DNA from: Phytopythium helicoides
Lineage: Eukaryota; Oomycota; Peronosporomycetes; Pythiales; Pythiaceae
Assembly: GCA_024867545.1 (NCBI GenBank)
Contig: JANFNE010000029.1
Coordinates: 124,001-188,000, forward strand
Direction: 5' to 3'
DNA length: 64,000 bases
Shown here piece by piece: positions 12,062-22,467 of the stretch. Position 1 is the first letter of the stretch; each line of letters starts with the position of its first letter. A program made the translations under genes and the position numbers. Below the pieces are notes generated by a model, which searched no databases, was not told the origin of the DNA, and was given only the letters and a program-made list of their open reading frames with translations.

Positions 12062-12133
12062 TCCGCACAACTGGAATCGAACCGCAATCTCCGAACCCGA
12101 AGGTACAGCGCTCTACCAACGAGCTCCGTGCGC
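12062..12133 (-). tRNA. tRNA-like relic, possibly Arg(TCG)
   Basis: On the minus strand the 72 nt fold partly as a tRNA: six of seven acceptor pairs, a perfect four-pair D stem (GCTC/GAGC) with GTTGGTA loop, and a perfect B box (GGTTCGATTCC). The anticodon stem pairs imperfectly and its loop has eight bases with TCG in the anticodon position. Only two T-stem pairs form. These faults suggest a tRNA pseudogene or a tRNA-derived SINE head rather than a working gene. It lies just upstream of the Copia zinc-knuckle region. Confidence 0.3.
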
Positions 12134-12492
12134 GTAGTGAGGGGCGAGGTGGCCTTGTGGCGCGCAAGCGCAGCAAACAACAGGTATTTCGGCTTGACTT
12201 GGGCGGTGGGTAGAAAAAAAAAAGCGGATTGAGCTGCTTTCCACTCTGTCAGCAGCTCAGAACTGCTCTCAGCCACCTGTTCATTGAAAGACCTTGTCAT
12301 CGTTTTATTCATCACGCATCAAATCAAACGAGCCGAGGTACCGTAAAGTGTTAGTGCTAAGGGCAGTTTAGTCCTAAGAATCAAAATTTATGAGCCAATC
12401 AGAACGCGCCATTTTGGGACCACCTGTTTATATTTGCACACCGAAAAATAAGCCATCTGTTGCTAATTCACTACAACTGCACCTTCATTCCG

Positions 12493-13820
12493 ATGGCTCG
12501 AGGACGCATCACGGGGAATGACCGCCGCCAGCGCACGTTCTCTCGTGTCCGTGTTCCCTATTCGTTCAAGCTGCGCGCTATTGACTTGTATCACAGCACA
12601 AATGACAGCAAGGCTACAGTAGTTCGTTCAGCTTTACGCTATAGATCCGGATGATACCGACAAAATTCGAGCTAAAACGAAACTGTTGAGGGACTGGCTT
12701 CGTGACAAAGTTACGATTCGAAAGCTATGCTCAGAGAGGAGGGGGAGCCTGTGCAATCAGCGCCAGCGTGAACAAGCAACTGTGCTGACACAGGAGGCGG
12801 AAGAAAGCATCGTAGTTTGGGTCAATTCAATCAGGAAGGAGGGAGCTCCTGTCTCGCGCCAAATGTTGAAGCTCAAAGCCTTGAATGTTGCCGCTAATCT
12901 CGACCTGATAGACCCTCAATTTAACGGATCAAATACGTGGATCAAATTGTTCTTGAGCCGGCATAAGCTGTCGCTACGATCAAGAACTAAATAAGGCAAA
13001 ACTACTCGTGCAGATGCTGCTGAAGCATTAGCAAATATTTAGCGAGAGCTTCGCGGCTTAAAGATTGAGAATAATTGTGTGAAAGTGTTCAACGCTGATC
13101 AGACCGCTGTCTTTTTTGAGCACTTACCTAGAAAAAACGATTAACACACGTGACCAGAAGACTGTGTGGGTGAAATGTGCAAATAAGGACAAAGAGCGAG
13201 GGACTGCTATGCTGCTGGGTGATGCAGAAGGCAACATATATCCGCCATTTATTATGTTCAAGACGACTCCAGCTAAATCGCCAGACAAACAGGCAACAAA
13301 TGGTCGTTTTCAGCACGGTTTTGGTGACCGGTTATGGCCTGTGATAAAGCAACTCATAGACGAGACTGGCTGTCACATCTACGGCAATCAAACACGTGGT
13401 GGAATTCTCGCATGTCATTGCTCTTTCTAAAACAAAGATGATATTTCCGTTTTGCGTGCTGGACTCAACTTCATCAACAGCATAGAGTCTTGGAGCAAAA
13501 TATGACGAATATTGTCTACCAGTTGAAATCCTTGCCATGGTTCTCACGACTGTCAAATGCTGGTTGTAGCATCTTTACCTGTGGAAACACCTTGCTACAA
13601 AACTCTTCCAGTATGGTACACTCAGCCCCAAACAGAAAACAACGCTCACTTGGTGCCGACAAGATTGCAGTAAGAACTGTCGTATGGGCTGCTCCCGGGC
13701 TAACTAATATCACAAAGCGCGCGTTGAAGCGATTCCTCCAAAGTGGCCATACGCCGCTTTATGCGTGTTACAGGCAATATCTGGATAAATATGATCCGCC
13801 ATTTGCCTGTACGAATAATT
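12493..13820 (+). pseudogene. Decayed pogo/Tigger-like transposase
   Basis: The plus strand begins MARGRITGNDRRQRTF, followed by a helix-turn-helix-like segment. A CENPB-type HTH follows at 12686-12994 (EEAEESIVVWVNSIRKEG-type helix ending in WIKLFLSRHKLSLRS). After a stop comes the DDE part with VFNADQTAVFFEHLP at about 13085-13130, then a frameshift in a run of six A, then VWVKCANKDKERGTAML and YPPFIMFKTT up to 13430. The remaining stretch to about 13820 is rearranged or unrelated. The arrangement of CENPB HTH plus DDE endonuclease is that of pogo-like Tc1/mariner elements. At least two stops and one frameshift make it inactive. A CCAAT box lies upstream near 12386. Confidence 0.7.
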
Positions 13821-13870
13821 CGCATTGAATGTTGCACGACGGTTGTTTTCTAGAATATTTGTCCGTTTCG

Positions 13871-13967
13871 GCCATTGGCTGAAAACCGAGTCTCAGAATT
13901 CCGGCCAATCAAGTAGTTCCGTTCAGCCATTGGCCAAATTCCAGTCAAAATCCAACATACAGCCAAT
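13871..13967. promoter_or_regulatory. Cluster of four CCAAT boxes
   Basis: Four CCAAT-type pentamers in either orientation start at 13874, 13905, 13929 and 13963, each within a GCCAAT or ATTGGC context, 180-275 bp ahead of the ATG at 14147. The 24-34 bp spacing fits repeated NF-Y type sites. This is the likely promoter of the 14147 gene, by inference. Confidence 0.45.
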
Positions 13968-14146
13968 CACCGCCGCTTCCGGTCCGCCGCAAAGGTCGGC
14001 GAGCCAAATTGCAATTTTCCGCGGAAACGCCCGGCGGCAAACGGCGGCGGCGGCATTTCCAGCGATCCAGCGCTTGGCGGCGGTCGGCAGCGAGCATGGG
14101 CAAGACACCGGAGCGAGGTGCGCGTCACGCTTGACTTGGAGTTTGT

Positions 14147-16135
14147 ATGGGTCCGAACGCGGCGCTCGCGGGCGTCTGGGGCCGCCTGGGGGCCGCGCTA
14201 GCCCCCAAGATCGCGATGGACGCGGCTGACGCTCTTTCTGCCGCGTGTGGACGCTCCACAGCAGCCCAGCGAAGCTCGGCGGTGCGCTATCGGCGCAAGG
14301 TGGAGGTGGTGGGCGACAACCAGCGAGACGCGAAGAGCGAGAGGAGCGCCAGGAGCGAGGACGGAGGCGACAACCAGCGCGAGCACGAGGCGGCGGTCGC
14401 GCCGCTCAAGAAGCAGCTCGGCAGGAAGAAGAGCCAGCCCAAGCAGCACTTCGCCAAGAAGGACACGCGCAGGTCGCTCAAGCGCAGCGACGGAGGTGGG
14501 TACACTTCTGGTCGAACGTTCGGCGGTGTTCTAATGAAGAGGGCACTGGCAGGACTGACTGCTGGCAAGCCGTTCGAGGATATCAAGGCGCCAGAGAAGG
14601 AGGATGCAGAGCCTGTTGAAGCGCATCGAGAGCCCGAGGCTGTCGTTGACGTCGCGGATGTCGAGAGCAACAACAGCGTCACGACCGACAACAGCTCCGT
14701 GGCGCCTGCAACCTCACGACCGACTGACTACCAGCAGCAGCGGCGAAACCAGAAGATCCCCAAGCGCCGGACAAAGCACCTTGTTTGGCGAGTCAAGGCG
14801 CAGCAGGCACAGCAAGGTGCCGCGGTTGAAGCATCTGTCGAACCCGCCTCTTCGGGGTTGCCTGTCTCCAAGCCTGCAGTGGATGACGTGGACGACGAAG
14901 CTGAGTTCACGATGCGTGAGCGCCAACTACTCAAGAACCGGTCCAAAGAAGTGAGCTATCCACTGGAGTCATCGAGTCAGGAAACGCAGTCAGGCTCGGA
15001 TGATGACTCTACTTTTCTGCAGTTCGCTATCCCGTTGGTGCGCTCTTCGGTTCCTTCGTCGGCTCCCATTGCTGACGAGGCAGAGATCAGCAATGCAATC
15101 GACGATTTTCCGGAGCCGTTTCCTATGGGGCTCATTGGAGCGCTTCCTTCAAGCCGAGTGCACGAGGTTGTCATTAACGACTACTCGTTCCAGCCAGAAC
15201 AATTGAAGATTTCGGCCGGCGATGTCATCGTGTGGCATGTCAGTGACTCAACGCCGCAAATGGTTGAGCACTGCTTGCTGGCGAAGCTGACTCTTGAAGT
15301 TGATGAGACCGCCATTTCGAGTGTGACGCCAACCTTAAACGCCGGTGACCGTTTTGCTTGGCGATTCAATGACGTCGGAACTGTATCCATCTCGTGCACT
15401 GTTTACGGTATGCATGGATCGATTGTCGTCGCAAGCCCGACGACATCCCCAGTGGTCTACAAACGAGCTCAGCGTTCCAATCAGTTGATAAAGAAGCCAA
15501 AAAAGTGGAAGAAGCGGCGCAACTCACCCCACCCCACTGTCAATGGGCAAGTCGTCACTGATGCTCGCAACGGAAGTGACGCAGGCGAAGCCGAGTCTGT
15601 TGAAGTTTTCCACTGCCCGCCTCAGCTGCTGGACCACAGTGAGTATCCTGGTATGGATATTGCTCTTCGCGACGCTGTGCTGTCTCAGCTGGATGTGGTA
15701 GCAAACGCTGCCATTTCAGGTGTGAATGCTAGTACTGGGTTGCTCCCTGTGATTGTTGTCGGAGATGTCGCCTGTCCCGTCTTGGAAGATGGCCAGGAGG
15801 ACGTCCAGGAAGATGTGATTGCGACGAGCAAGCTATGCGACGCAGAGGTGGTGGAAGAGCCGGAGGATCAGGTGGCCGACTTCCAGGAGCGCGTTATCGC
15901 CATGCTGAAACGATCGGAGGAGTCACTGGCTCGCCACCGCCGCAGCTTTGCGGTCGACGGGTCTGGATTTGACGCGGAAGGTGCCTATGACTTTCTCAAA
16001 CGCCGTACGTTGTGCTTATCACTCCTTTCTGTTTAATGTGCTCTGTGCTTACCCTGCCATTCAATTTGCTTGCTTGTCTTCCTCGCAGGCTTTATGCAGA
16101 CCCAGTCGAGCGGAGAACACATCGTGTACTACTGA
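14147..16135 (+). CDS. Basic protein with degenerate cupredoxin domain
   Basis: Two exons, 14147-16004 and 16089-16135, are joined across an 84 bp intron (GTACGT...CGCAG), giving 634 residues that end in IVYY. Residues about 30-130 are highly charged (Arg, Lys, Glu) and low in complexity, and acidic/Ser-rich linkers follow. Residues about 338-434 form a cupredoxin-like fold (FQPEQLKISAGDVIVW, then DRFAWRF, then VSISCTVYGMHGSIVV). The cysteine and methionine of a type 1 copper site are present, but both expected histidines appear replaced (Q in the first loop, Y in CTVYGM). A basic patch KKPKKWKKRRN near residue 447 could be a nuclear signal. There is no signal peptide, which is unusual for a cupredoxin. 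Function is unknown. An internal ATG at 14216 is an alternative start. Confidence 0.75.
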
Positions 16136-16368
16136 GACTGCTCAAGAAGCAATAGGACAACAACACTTGCATGTCGACGGACCTCCGCGTGGGTGGGCTG
16201 TGTAAAATACCAACGCATCGTTTTTGGCTCGCATCGACGCATTCGATTGCTTGTTCGATCATGGTTGGCTTCCTTCTGACCTACTTCTTCCTACTTGTAT
16301 CCAATGTGATTCATAACGTAAACGTATTTACAGCCCGCCTGGAATCAAAACCGCGCGCTTCACCTCGC

Positions 16369-19300
16369 TCACAGGTACACGGCACGGGCGCGAGGCGTGT
16401 CTGATGCACCATACATCTCGGACGATGAGCCGTACATCTCCTCGTTGCTCGGCATCCGCGGAGTGAGCATATCCAGAGTATGCTCGCGCTGCTGACGTCG
16501 ACGCGGGAGGAAAATAATGGCGCCGATGATGACGGCGACGGAGAGGATGGTGCCTACGACGATAAGCACCATCATGTTGCCACCGACAAGGCCTCCGAAT
16601 CCACTCGAGTTGTTGGTCGACGACGACGAGTTCTCGCTACCAGAACTGCTTCCGTCGACCGACAGCGCGTCAGCCGAGTTACCACTCTCCTTGATCGGTG
16701 CCAGTGATAAGTTCGAAGGCTGCGAGGTAACGGGCACAGTAGTCGTCGAGGCTCCTGATCCGCTCTCCGAGGTCGACGCATTGACATCCACCGCCAAGGA
16801 TGAATCCGTTGAGGATGACGACGAGCCTGTTGCCACACTCGGAAGAGAACCATCAAGGCTACCGTCAGCAGCGGAGGAAGACACCGAGCCGCTTAAGGAG
16901 AAAGAGCCTGCACTCCCTGCGTCCCCAGTCGATGACGACGACGACGACGATGCCTGGCTTCCTCTTGACGATCCTGCTGATACCGAAGAGGAACCGGAGG
17001 ACGATGCTGCAGAGCCTGACGACGATCCCGAAGAAGATAACGCACTAGAACTTGGCGTTGGTGATGGTGACGCTGAAGTAGCTGATGGAGTCGGAGTCGA
17101 CTCTGTAGGCTCTGGTGTAGCCGACGATGACGAGCCAGAGGAAGACGCCGACATTGATGAAGGCGTTGTGGACGTCGGTGCTGGCTGTGTGGTCGATGGC
17201 GCTTCCGTCGATGTGGATATCTCCGGCTCAGAAGTCGTCGCAGTCGGCGTTTCGCTTGGCTGAGGCGTCTCTGTCACAGACACTGGCGCTTCCGTAGTTG
17301 GCTCTGGTGTCTCTGACACTGGTTCCGGCGTTTGTGTTTCCGGCACTGGTGTATCTGTTGCTGGCTCTGGTGTCTCTGATACTGGCTCCGGTGTTTGTGT
17401 TGCCGGTACGTCAGTCTCAACGCCGAATGACGACGAGTCAGTCGCTGAAGTCGACGTCGGCTCTGGGGACGAAGACGTTGGCTCAGGAGTCGATGTCGCC
17501 TCTGGCACAGGTGTCTCCGTCACAGAAATAGGAGAGTCTGTAGATTGGTTCGGCGTCTCCGACGGCACAGGAGTATCTGTCACTGGAGTCTCTGTCGGCG
17601 GCACCGGAGTGCCCGTGACAGGAGACTCAGTTGAAGACACTGGAGTCTCTGTCACTGGAGCCTCTGTCGACGACACTGGGGGTTCTGTCACTGGAGCCTC
17701 TGTCGACGACACCGGAGTCTCTGTCACTGGAGCCTCTGTCGACGACGCTGGGGGTTCTGTCACTGGAGCCTCTGTCGACGACACCGGAGTCTCTGTCACT
17801 GGAGCCTCTGTCGACGACACCGGAGTCTCTGTCACTGGAGCCTCTGTCGACGACACCGGAGTCTCTGTCACTGGAGCCTCTGTCGACGACACCGGAGTCT
17901 CTGTCACTGGAGCCTCTGTCGACGACACTGGGGGTTCTGTCACTGGAGCCTCCGTCGACGACACTGGAGTCTCTGTTGATGGCACTGGTATCTCTGTCGC
18001 TGGAGTCTCTGTTGATGGTACTGACGTCTCAGTTGCTGGGGTCTCTGTTGACGACACTGGCGTTTCAGTAGATGTGACGGGAGTCTCCGTAACAGGCTCC
18101 GGAGATGAAGATGTCGGCTCTGGCGTCGACGTGGCTGGTTGCGGTGCTTCCGTTGATGCCACTGGTGTCGACGTATCTGGTGCCGACGACGTCGATTCCG
18201 GAGTCTGTGTAGTCGTGACGTCAGGTGCTGAGGTTGATGTGACCGTCGGCTCGGGAGACGACGACGTCGGGTCTGGCGTTGAAGTTGGCGCTTCTGTCTC
18301 GGGGACAAACGACGACGAGTCCGTCGCGGTCGTCGTCGTAGGCTCTGTCGTCGAAGCGTCCGTAGGCTCTGGGGTGGAGGTAACACTGGGCTCTGGCGTT
18401 GTCGTCGGAGCCGGAGCTGTCGTCTCCGGTGCAGCTGTCCACGTTGTCTCTGGAGTTGTAGAGGGCTCTGGAGCTGTGGTCTCCGGTGTGGTCGTCTCCG
18501 GTGCGGTAGTGGATTGCTCTGGGGTAGATGTGGACGGCTCCGGAGTTGTAGTTGTTGGTTCTGGGGAGGTCGTCTCCGGTGCTGTCGTCTCCGGTGCTGT
18601 CGTTGGTGCAGGAGCTGTGGTCGTCGGCTCCGTCCACGTGGTCGTGGATGGCTCCGGAGCGGTTGTAGACGTCCACGTCGTCGTCGGCTCCGGTGTGGCC
18701 GTAGTAGCGGCCGGCTCCGTCCATGTCGTCGTGGATGGTTCCGGCGCGGTCGTGGACGTGTCGGTCCACGTTGTGGTCGCCGGTTCTGGAGCTGCCGTGG
18801 TCGCGGCCGGCTCCGTCCACGTGGTTGCGGACGGCTCTGGAGCGGTCGTGGACGTGTCGGTCCACGTTGTAGCCGCCGGATCTGTTGTGGCCGCGGCCTC
18901 AGTCGCGACCGGCGCGGTCGTCCACGCGTCCACATCTCCGTCCGCGCTCCAGTCGACCTGCTGGGCCCTGCGGAAGCGCACGGCCAGGTGGTCTGGCGTG
19001 CCGCTGGGCGCCGCCAGGCAGCTGGGGACGACGCCCATGCGCACGGCCGCGGCCGCGTACGCCGCGGCGCTCGCGTCGTCCAGCGCCACGCAGCCCACGG
19101 ACCCGTCGGCCGCCACGCGCGCGCAGCAGCTGCCGCGCTCGAGCGCCACCGAGCCGTCCATGCTGGCCTGGCCGCGCACCGGACAGGCCGTGCCTGCGTC
19201 CGCGCGGCCGGCGCATGGGGCCACGGGCACGCAGAAGAGCGCGTCGACGCCCAGCACGCGCACGGAGAAGAAGCCTGCGTCCGCGCACTCGAAGCCCGCG

Positions 19301-19407
19301 GGGACGCCGTCCACGGATCCGTCCACGGATGCGGACGCGGATGCGGACGCGTCCGCAGATCCACACGCGGCCGCGAGGACCGCGAGCAGCAGCGGCCGCC
19401 GCGCCAT
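16369..19407 (-). CDS. Mucin-like type I membrane protein
   Basis: A single-exon gene of 1012 residues. It opens with a signal peptide (MARRPLLLAVLAAACGSADA) and an ectodomain of about 150 residues with roughly nine cysteines. About 700 residues of Thr/Ser/Pro/Glu-rich sequence follow, including TTTWTEP and SSTEAPVTETPV repeats. Then come a Ser-rich stalk, one membrane helix (MMVLIVVGTILSVAVIIGAI, about residues 940-963) and a cytoplasmic tail of about 50 residues with RRRQQR next to the membrane. The design is that of a heavily O-glycosylated cell-surface protein. It converges with the 14147 gene, 233 bp between stops. Long open frames on the opposite strand are shadows of the repeats. The ligand or role is unknown. 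Confidence 0.85.
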   Translation of the reverse strand: MARRPLLLAVLAAACGSADASASASASVDGSVDGVPAGFECADAGFFSVRVLGVDALFCVPVAPCAGRADAGTACPVRGQASMDGSVALERGSCCARVAADGSVGCVALDDASAAAYAAAAVRMGVVPSCLAAPSGTPDHLAVRFRRAQQVDWSADGDVDAWTTAPVATEAAATTDPAATTWTDTSTTAPEPSATTWTEPAATTAAPEPATTTWTDTSTTAPEPSTTTWTEPAATTATPEPTTTWTSTTAPEPSTTTWTEPTTTAPAPTTAPETTAPETTSPEPTTTTPEPSTSTPEQSTTAPETTTPETTAPEPSTTPETTWTAAPETTAPAPTTTPEPSVTSTPEPTDASTTEPTTTTATDSSSFVPETEAPTSTPDPTSSSPEPTVTSTSAPDVTTTQTPESTSSAPDTSTPVASTEAPQPATSTPEPTSSSPEPVTETPVTSTETPVSSTETPATETSVPSTETPATEIPVPSTETPVSSTEAPVTEPPVSSTEAPVTETPVSSTEAPVTETPVSSTEAPVTETPVSSTEAPVTETPVSSTEAPVTEPPASSTEAPVTETPVSSTEAPVTEPPVSSTEAPVTETPVSSTESPVTGTPVPPTETPVTDTPVPSETPNQSTDSPISVTETPVPEATSTPEPTSSSPEPTSTSATDSSSFGVETDVPATQTPEPVSETPEPATDTPVPETQTPEPVSETPEPTTEAPVSVTETPQPSETPTATTSEPEISTSTEAPSTTQPAPTSTTPSSMSASSSGSSSSATPEPTESTPTPSATSASPSPTPSSSALSSSGSSSGSAASSSGSSSVSAGSSRGSQASSSSSSSTGDAGSAGSFSLSGSVSSSAADGSLDGSLPSVATGSSSSSTDSSLAVDVNASTSESGSGASTTTVPVTSQPSNLSLAPIKESGNSADALSVDGSSSGSENSSSSTNNSSGFGGLVGGNMMVLIVVGTILSVAVIIGAIIFLPRRRQQREHTLDMLTPRMPSNEEMYGSSSEMYGASDTPRARAVYL
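17626..17975 (-). repeat. 36 bp coding tandem repeat
   Basis: About nine copies of a 36 bp unit encode SSTEAPVTETPV with small variants (TEPPV, TEPPA) inside the mucin-like gene. Such in-frame minisatellites commonly vary in copy number between strains. Confidence 0.9.
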
Positions 19408-20579
19408 TGAGATGCGCCTGCAAGCGGGCGGTTCGTGGAGTGGAGTTTGGGTGAGGAATCTACGGTACTCTATGGCGGAAACCGAAAACCAGGTGCCGCG
19501 CTGTACCGTACCTGCTGCGGCGAGATGTAGGTACCGCCTCGGTCAATTCGACACTAGCCAGCCGCGTGTGGCTGGCCGCCGCGCTCCTGTTCGCCACCAC
19601 CGGCCGCCACCGGCCGCCGCTGTCTGTCGTTGTGGTTGTACCGAGGCCGGCACGGAGATGCCGCCTGCGGTCGAAGCGAAAGCCGAATGATGGCGCGCGG
19701 CCAGCAGCGTCGCCGAGGCACCGCAGACAAGCCGCCTGTGAACCGTCGACGCCCGACATGTTGAAAAATGTATACAGTGATTTCTACGGTACGCGCCAAT
19801 AACTCAGTTTAGCGCCCCGTCTCTACGACGTACACTTTCCAACCCATTTCGCAAATATATGAGGTCCAGTATTGCTCCCAGCTGACGGTAAGGTGATTGG
19901 CTGGTACCAAATTTTGGGATCCCACCGCCAGCCAAACGCACCCCAACGTGGTGGGGGGCGGATCGCACCGAGCTCCTCTCCTCCTCCTTGGTGGCGGGTG
20001 GGGTAGCGTGCGTTCACAACCGAAAGCCATTCGTCCGTTAGCTCACCGTGCAGCGTAGCGCCTGCAGTTTGATTGTTTGTTTGCGGCTATGAAGATGATA
20101 CGTAGCGTATTATTGATGGGGAGCTGGATGTTTGGGTGGACGGACACCGCCGTGGGACGTATGATAAATGACTTTCTCGATGTGTCGAGGGTCTGTTTGC
20201 TCGACAAGGCGACTGTGCTGCCCCATCTTCAAACGCGGATCCTGGATTGGATGGCTACACTTTTGAACTGCGGCTGCTCATGTCACCAACTTCTTTCGCG
20301 CATCCATCAGCCACTTCAACTGGAAGAGACTTTGGACGACGAAACTGCAGCCACAACGAGCGCCACCTAACGTGGGATTTCGAAAGTTCAAGTGATCATG
20401 AGACCACGGGGGTGCCAGCTCACATTGTCATGGAGACATGGCAACGGTCCACATCAGCTGCCGCAGTGACTCGATCGCCGTATCCGGATTGTCGCACAGG
20501 CGCAACCTGCCGCAAAGCGTCGATGCATGAACAATCAATATCCATCGCGTCAAACCTGATTACCGATAACGTCTACGCG
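19408..20579. other. Intergenic, no gene supported
   Basis: Upstream of the mucin-like gene. Open frames here (for example 20077-20370) show no recognisable domain or natural composition. An ATTGG box lies near 19895. The interval ends at the sharp border of the inverted duplication at 20580. Confidence 0.5.
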
Positions 20580-22467
20580 TTGGCTCTTCCGGTCCACGTG
20601 CAGCAAGGACGGGTTCTCGAAGCGCCGCAACGACCGCCAGCAGCGACGAGAGCGAGAGAAGACGCTCAACAAGACGCACATCGGCGCGGACGCAACCGAC
20701 AGCGACGTTGCCTACGGTTGCAGCGACGGCGGGTGGCGATTCTACCGTGCGCCAGAGCAGTCAGCAGAAACCTCCGCGGCAGCGAAAGCTACGGCGACAG
20801 CAGCTTGAAGAAGATGGAGTAAGTTATGTCTCCGACTGGAGTATGTATTTATTTGCATGTGTGTGTGTGTGTGTGTGTGTACGTGTGCAGAGTTGGTCTC
20901 CAGCACAGCACAACAACAGCCTCGGCGTCTTGATCCACGAGCGAGACGGCAATGAGAGACCAGGAGACCACACGCATGCACGTACGCACGCACGCACACC
21001 CCATGCATGATGTAAAAGTAAAAGTACACTAAATCTACTCGACTGACTGAACGCTTGGCTTGCTGTGTCGACTTGCCTTGCCTTGCCTTGCCTCGCCTTG
21101 CATTGCTTTGCCGTGCCGCGCATGCACCAAGCTATTTGAATAGTTTAGCCCAGGTTGACAGCCGTGACGTTGCGGAAGGTGTTGAACCCCTGCGGACACG
21201 TGCGCTGCTTGAGCTCGAGCAGCGCGCGGTTGGTCAGCTTGATGATGGAGCACTTGCCCCAAACCTCCTGCCGCCGGATGTGCCGCCGGTCTTGGTCCAC
21301 ATTCGCATCAATGTCGGTCCACTCGCTCGGCGGCAGGTTCTTAAGCATCGGACTCTCGCAGTTCGCGATGGTCTCGGGGATCAACCCCTTGTAGTAGTTG
21401 TGGATCCACTGGCACGTGTGCACCGTCATGGGCGGATCCTTCGGATGCACGTACTCGAGGTTGTCCTCGCACGGGTTCGCCATGGTTTCGTCGACGAACC
21501 CCCAGTACTCGCGACCGTCGTACGAGTAGCCCGGACTCGTGATGCCAAGGTTCGTCAGCGCCGTGTGCTTGATGCCGTTGTTGGCCACCGCCACCGAGTA
21601 CGCAAACATCTCGGTCATCCACTCCTTGGACACCTTGCGAGACGTGACGCATAGATGGCAGTAGTCGTCCACCATGCGGCGCACGTCGTTCACCGTCATG
21701 ATGTACGGCGGCCCGACGTTGGCGTAGAACTCGACGGCGTCCTCGCGCGACACGTTTCCGCACGGCAGTCCGGCGCAGACGCTGTCGAGCATCTCTCGGC
21801 GCTCGTCCAGGTAGAAGCCGTCCTTGTTGACGTTGGTCCAGTCCTGCGCGACGGCTAGGCCGTCCGTGACGGTGTCGTTGACGGTCGCGGGGTCCCTCTT
21901 GCCGCTGTAGTATCGCGAGACGTCTCGACCCGTGTTGACCTCTATCGGGCGGAAGAAGTAGAAGTCACCGTCGATGAGCGCGAGGATCTCGTGCTGCACG
22001 GGTGGGTCGGCATTGAGTAGAAAGTGGCGCAAGCCGAAGGGTTTGTTGTACGCCGCGTACCAGTCGTCGGAGCCCGGCTCCGGGTTGGCCGCGAAGTTGG
22101 GCGTGAAGTGGCGGCGGAAGTCGTAGTAGAAGGTGGGCTCCAGCAGCACCTTCTCGCGGTCCTCTTCCGAGCAGTCGGACAGGATCTGCGTGATGGGACC
22201 AGTCTGTCCGGCCCACGTGGCGGTGAGCTGCAGCACGATCTCCTGCAGGACGCGGTTGCGGTGGTTGCAGCTCATGCTGAATACGATGTGGATCTGGCTG
22301 CCGTCGTGATTGGCGGGGAACCGCTCGAGGGGGTCAATGGGTCGTTTGTTGTGATGGTTGTCGTTGGTTAGCACGCCGTCGGTGTTCGTGTTGTCTGTGT
22401 GTTCGTGTTCTTGAAGCAGTTTTTCCGCGAGCAGCTCCTCGGCGCGCTGCAGCAGCTTCTCGGTCTC
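20580..22467 (+). repeat. Left arm of 1.88 kb inverted duplication
   Basis: This is the reverse complement of 24039-25916, nearly identical throughout except for a 10 bp indel and a few substitutions. It covers most of a glycosyltransferase-like gene, the spacer behind it and the 3' end of a third gene. The outer border (20580) and inner border (22467) are abrupt. Confidence 0.9.
20581..20808 (+). pseudogene. 3' fragment of the 25688 secreted-protein gene
   Basis: Seventy-five codons plus stop match the last 75 residues of the gene at 25688-27106 (WLFRSTCSK to TATAA) with only a few base changes. There is no start, signal peptide or upstream part: similarity stops at 20580. It was evidently carried along when the inverted duplication formed and has no means of being expressed as a proper protein. 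Confidence 0.85.

Noticed and set aside
17609..19690. 693-codon plus-strand frame rich in Gly, Val, Asp, Ser
   Set aside because: It is the exact antisense of the mucin-like gene's Thr/Ser/Pro repeats; composition is an artefact and it lacks signal, domains or a sensible start.
21055..21654. 199-codon frame, mirrored at 24842-25441
   Set aside because: Antisense to the glycosyltransferase-like gene; duplicated only because the segment is duplicated.
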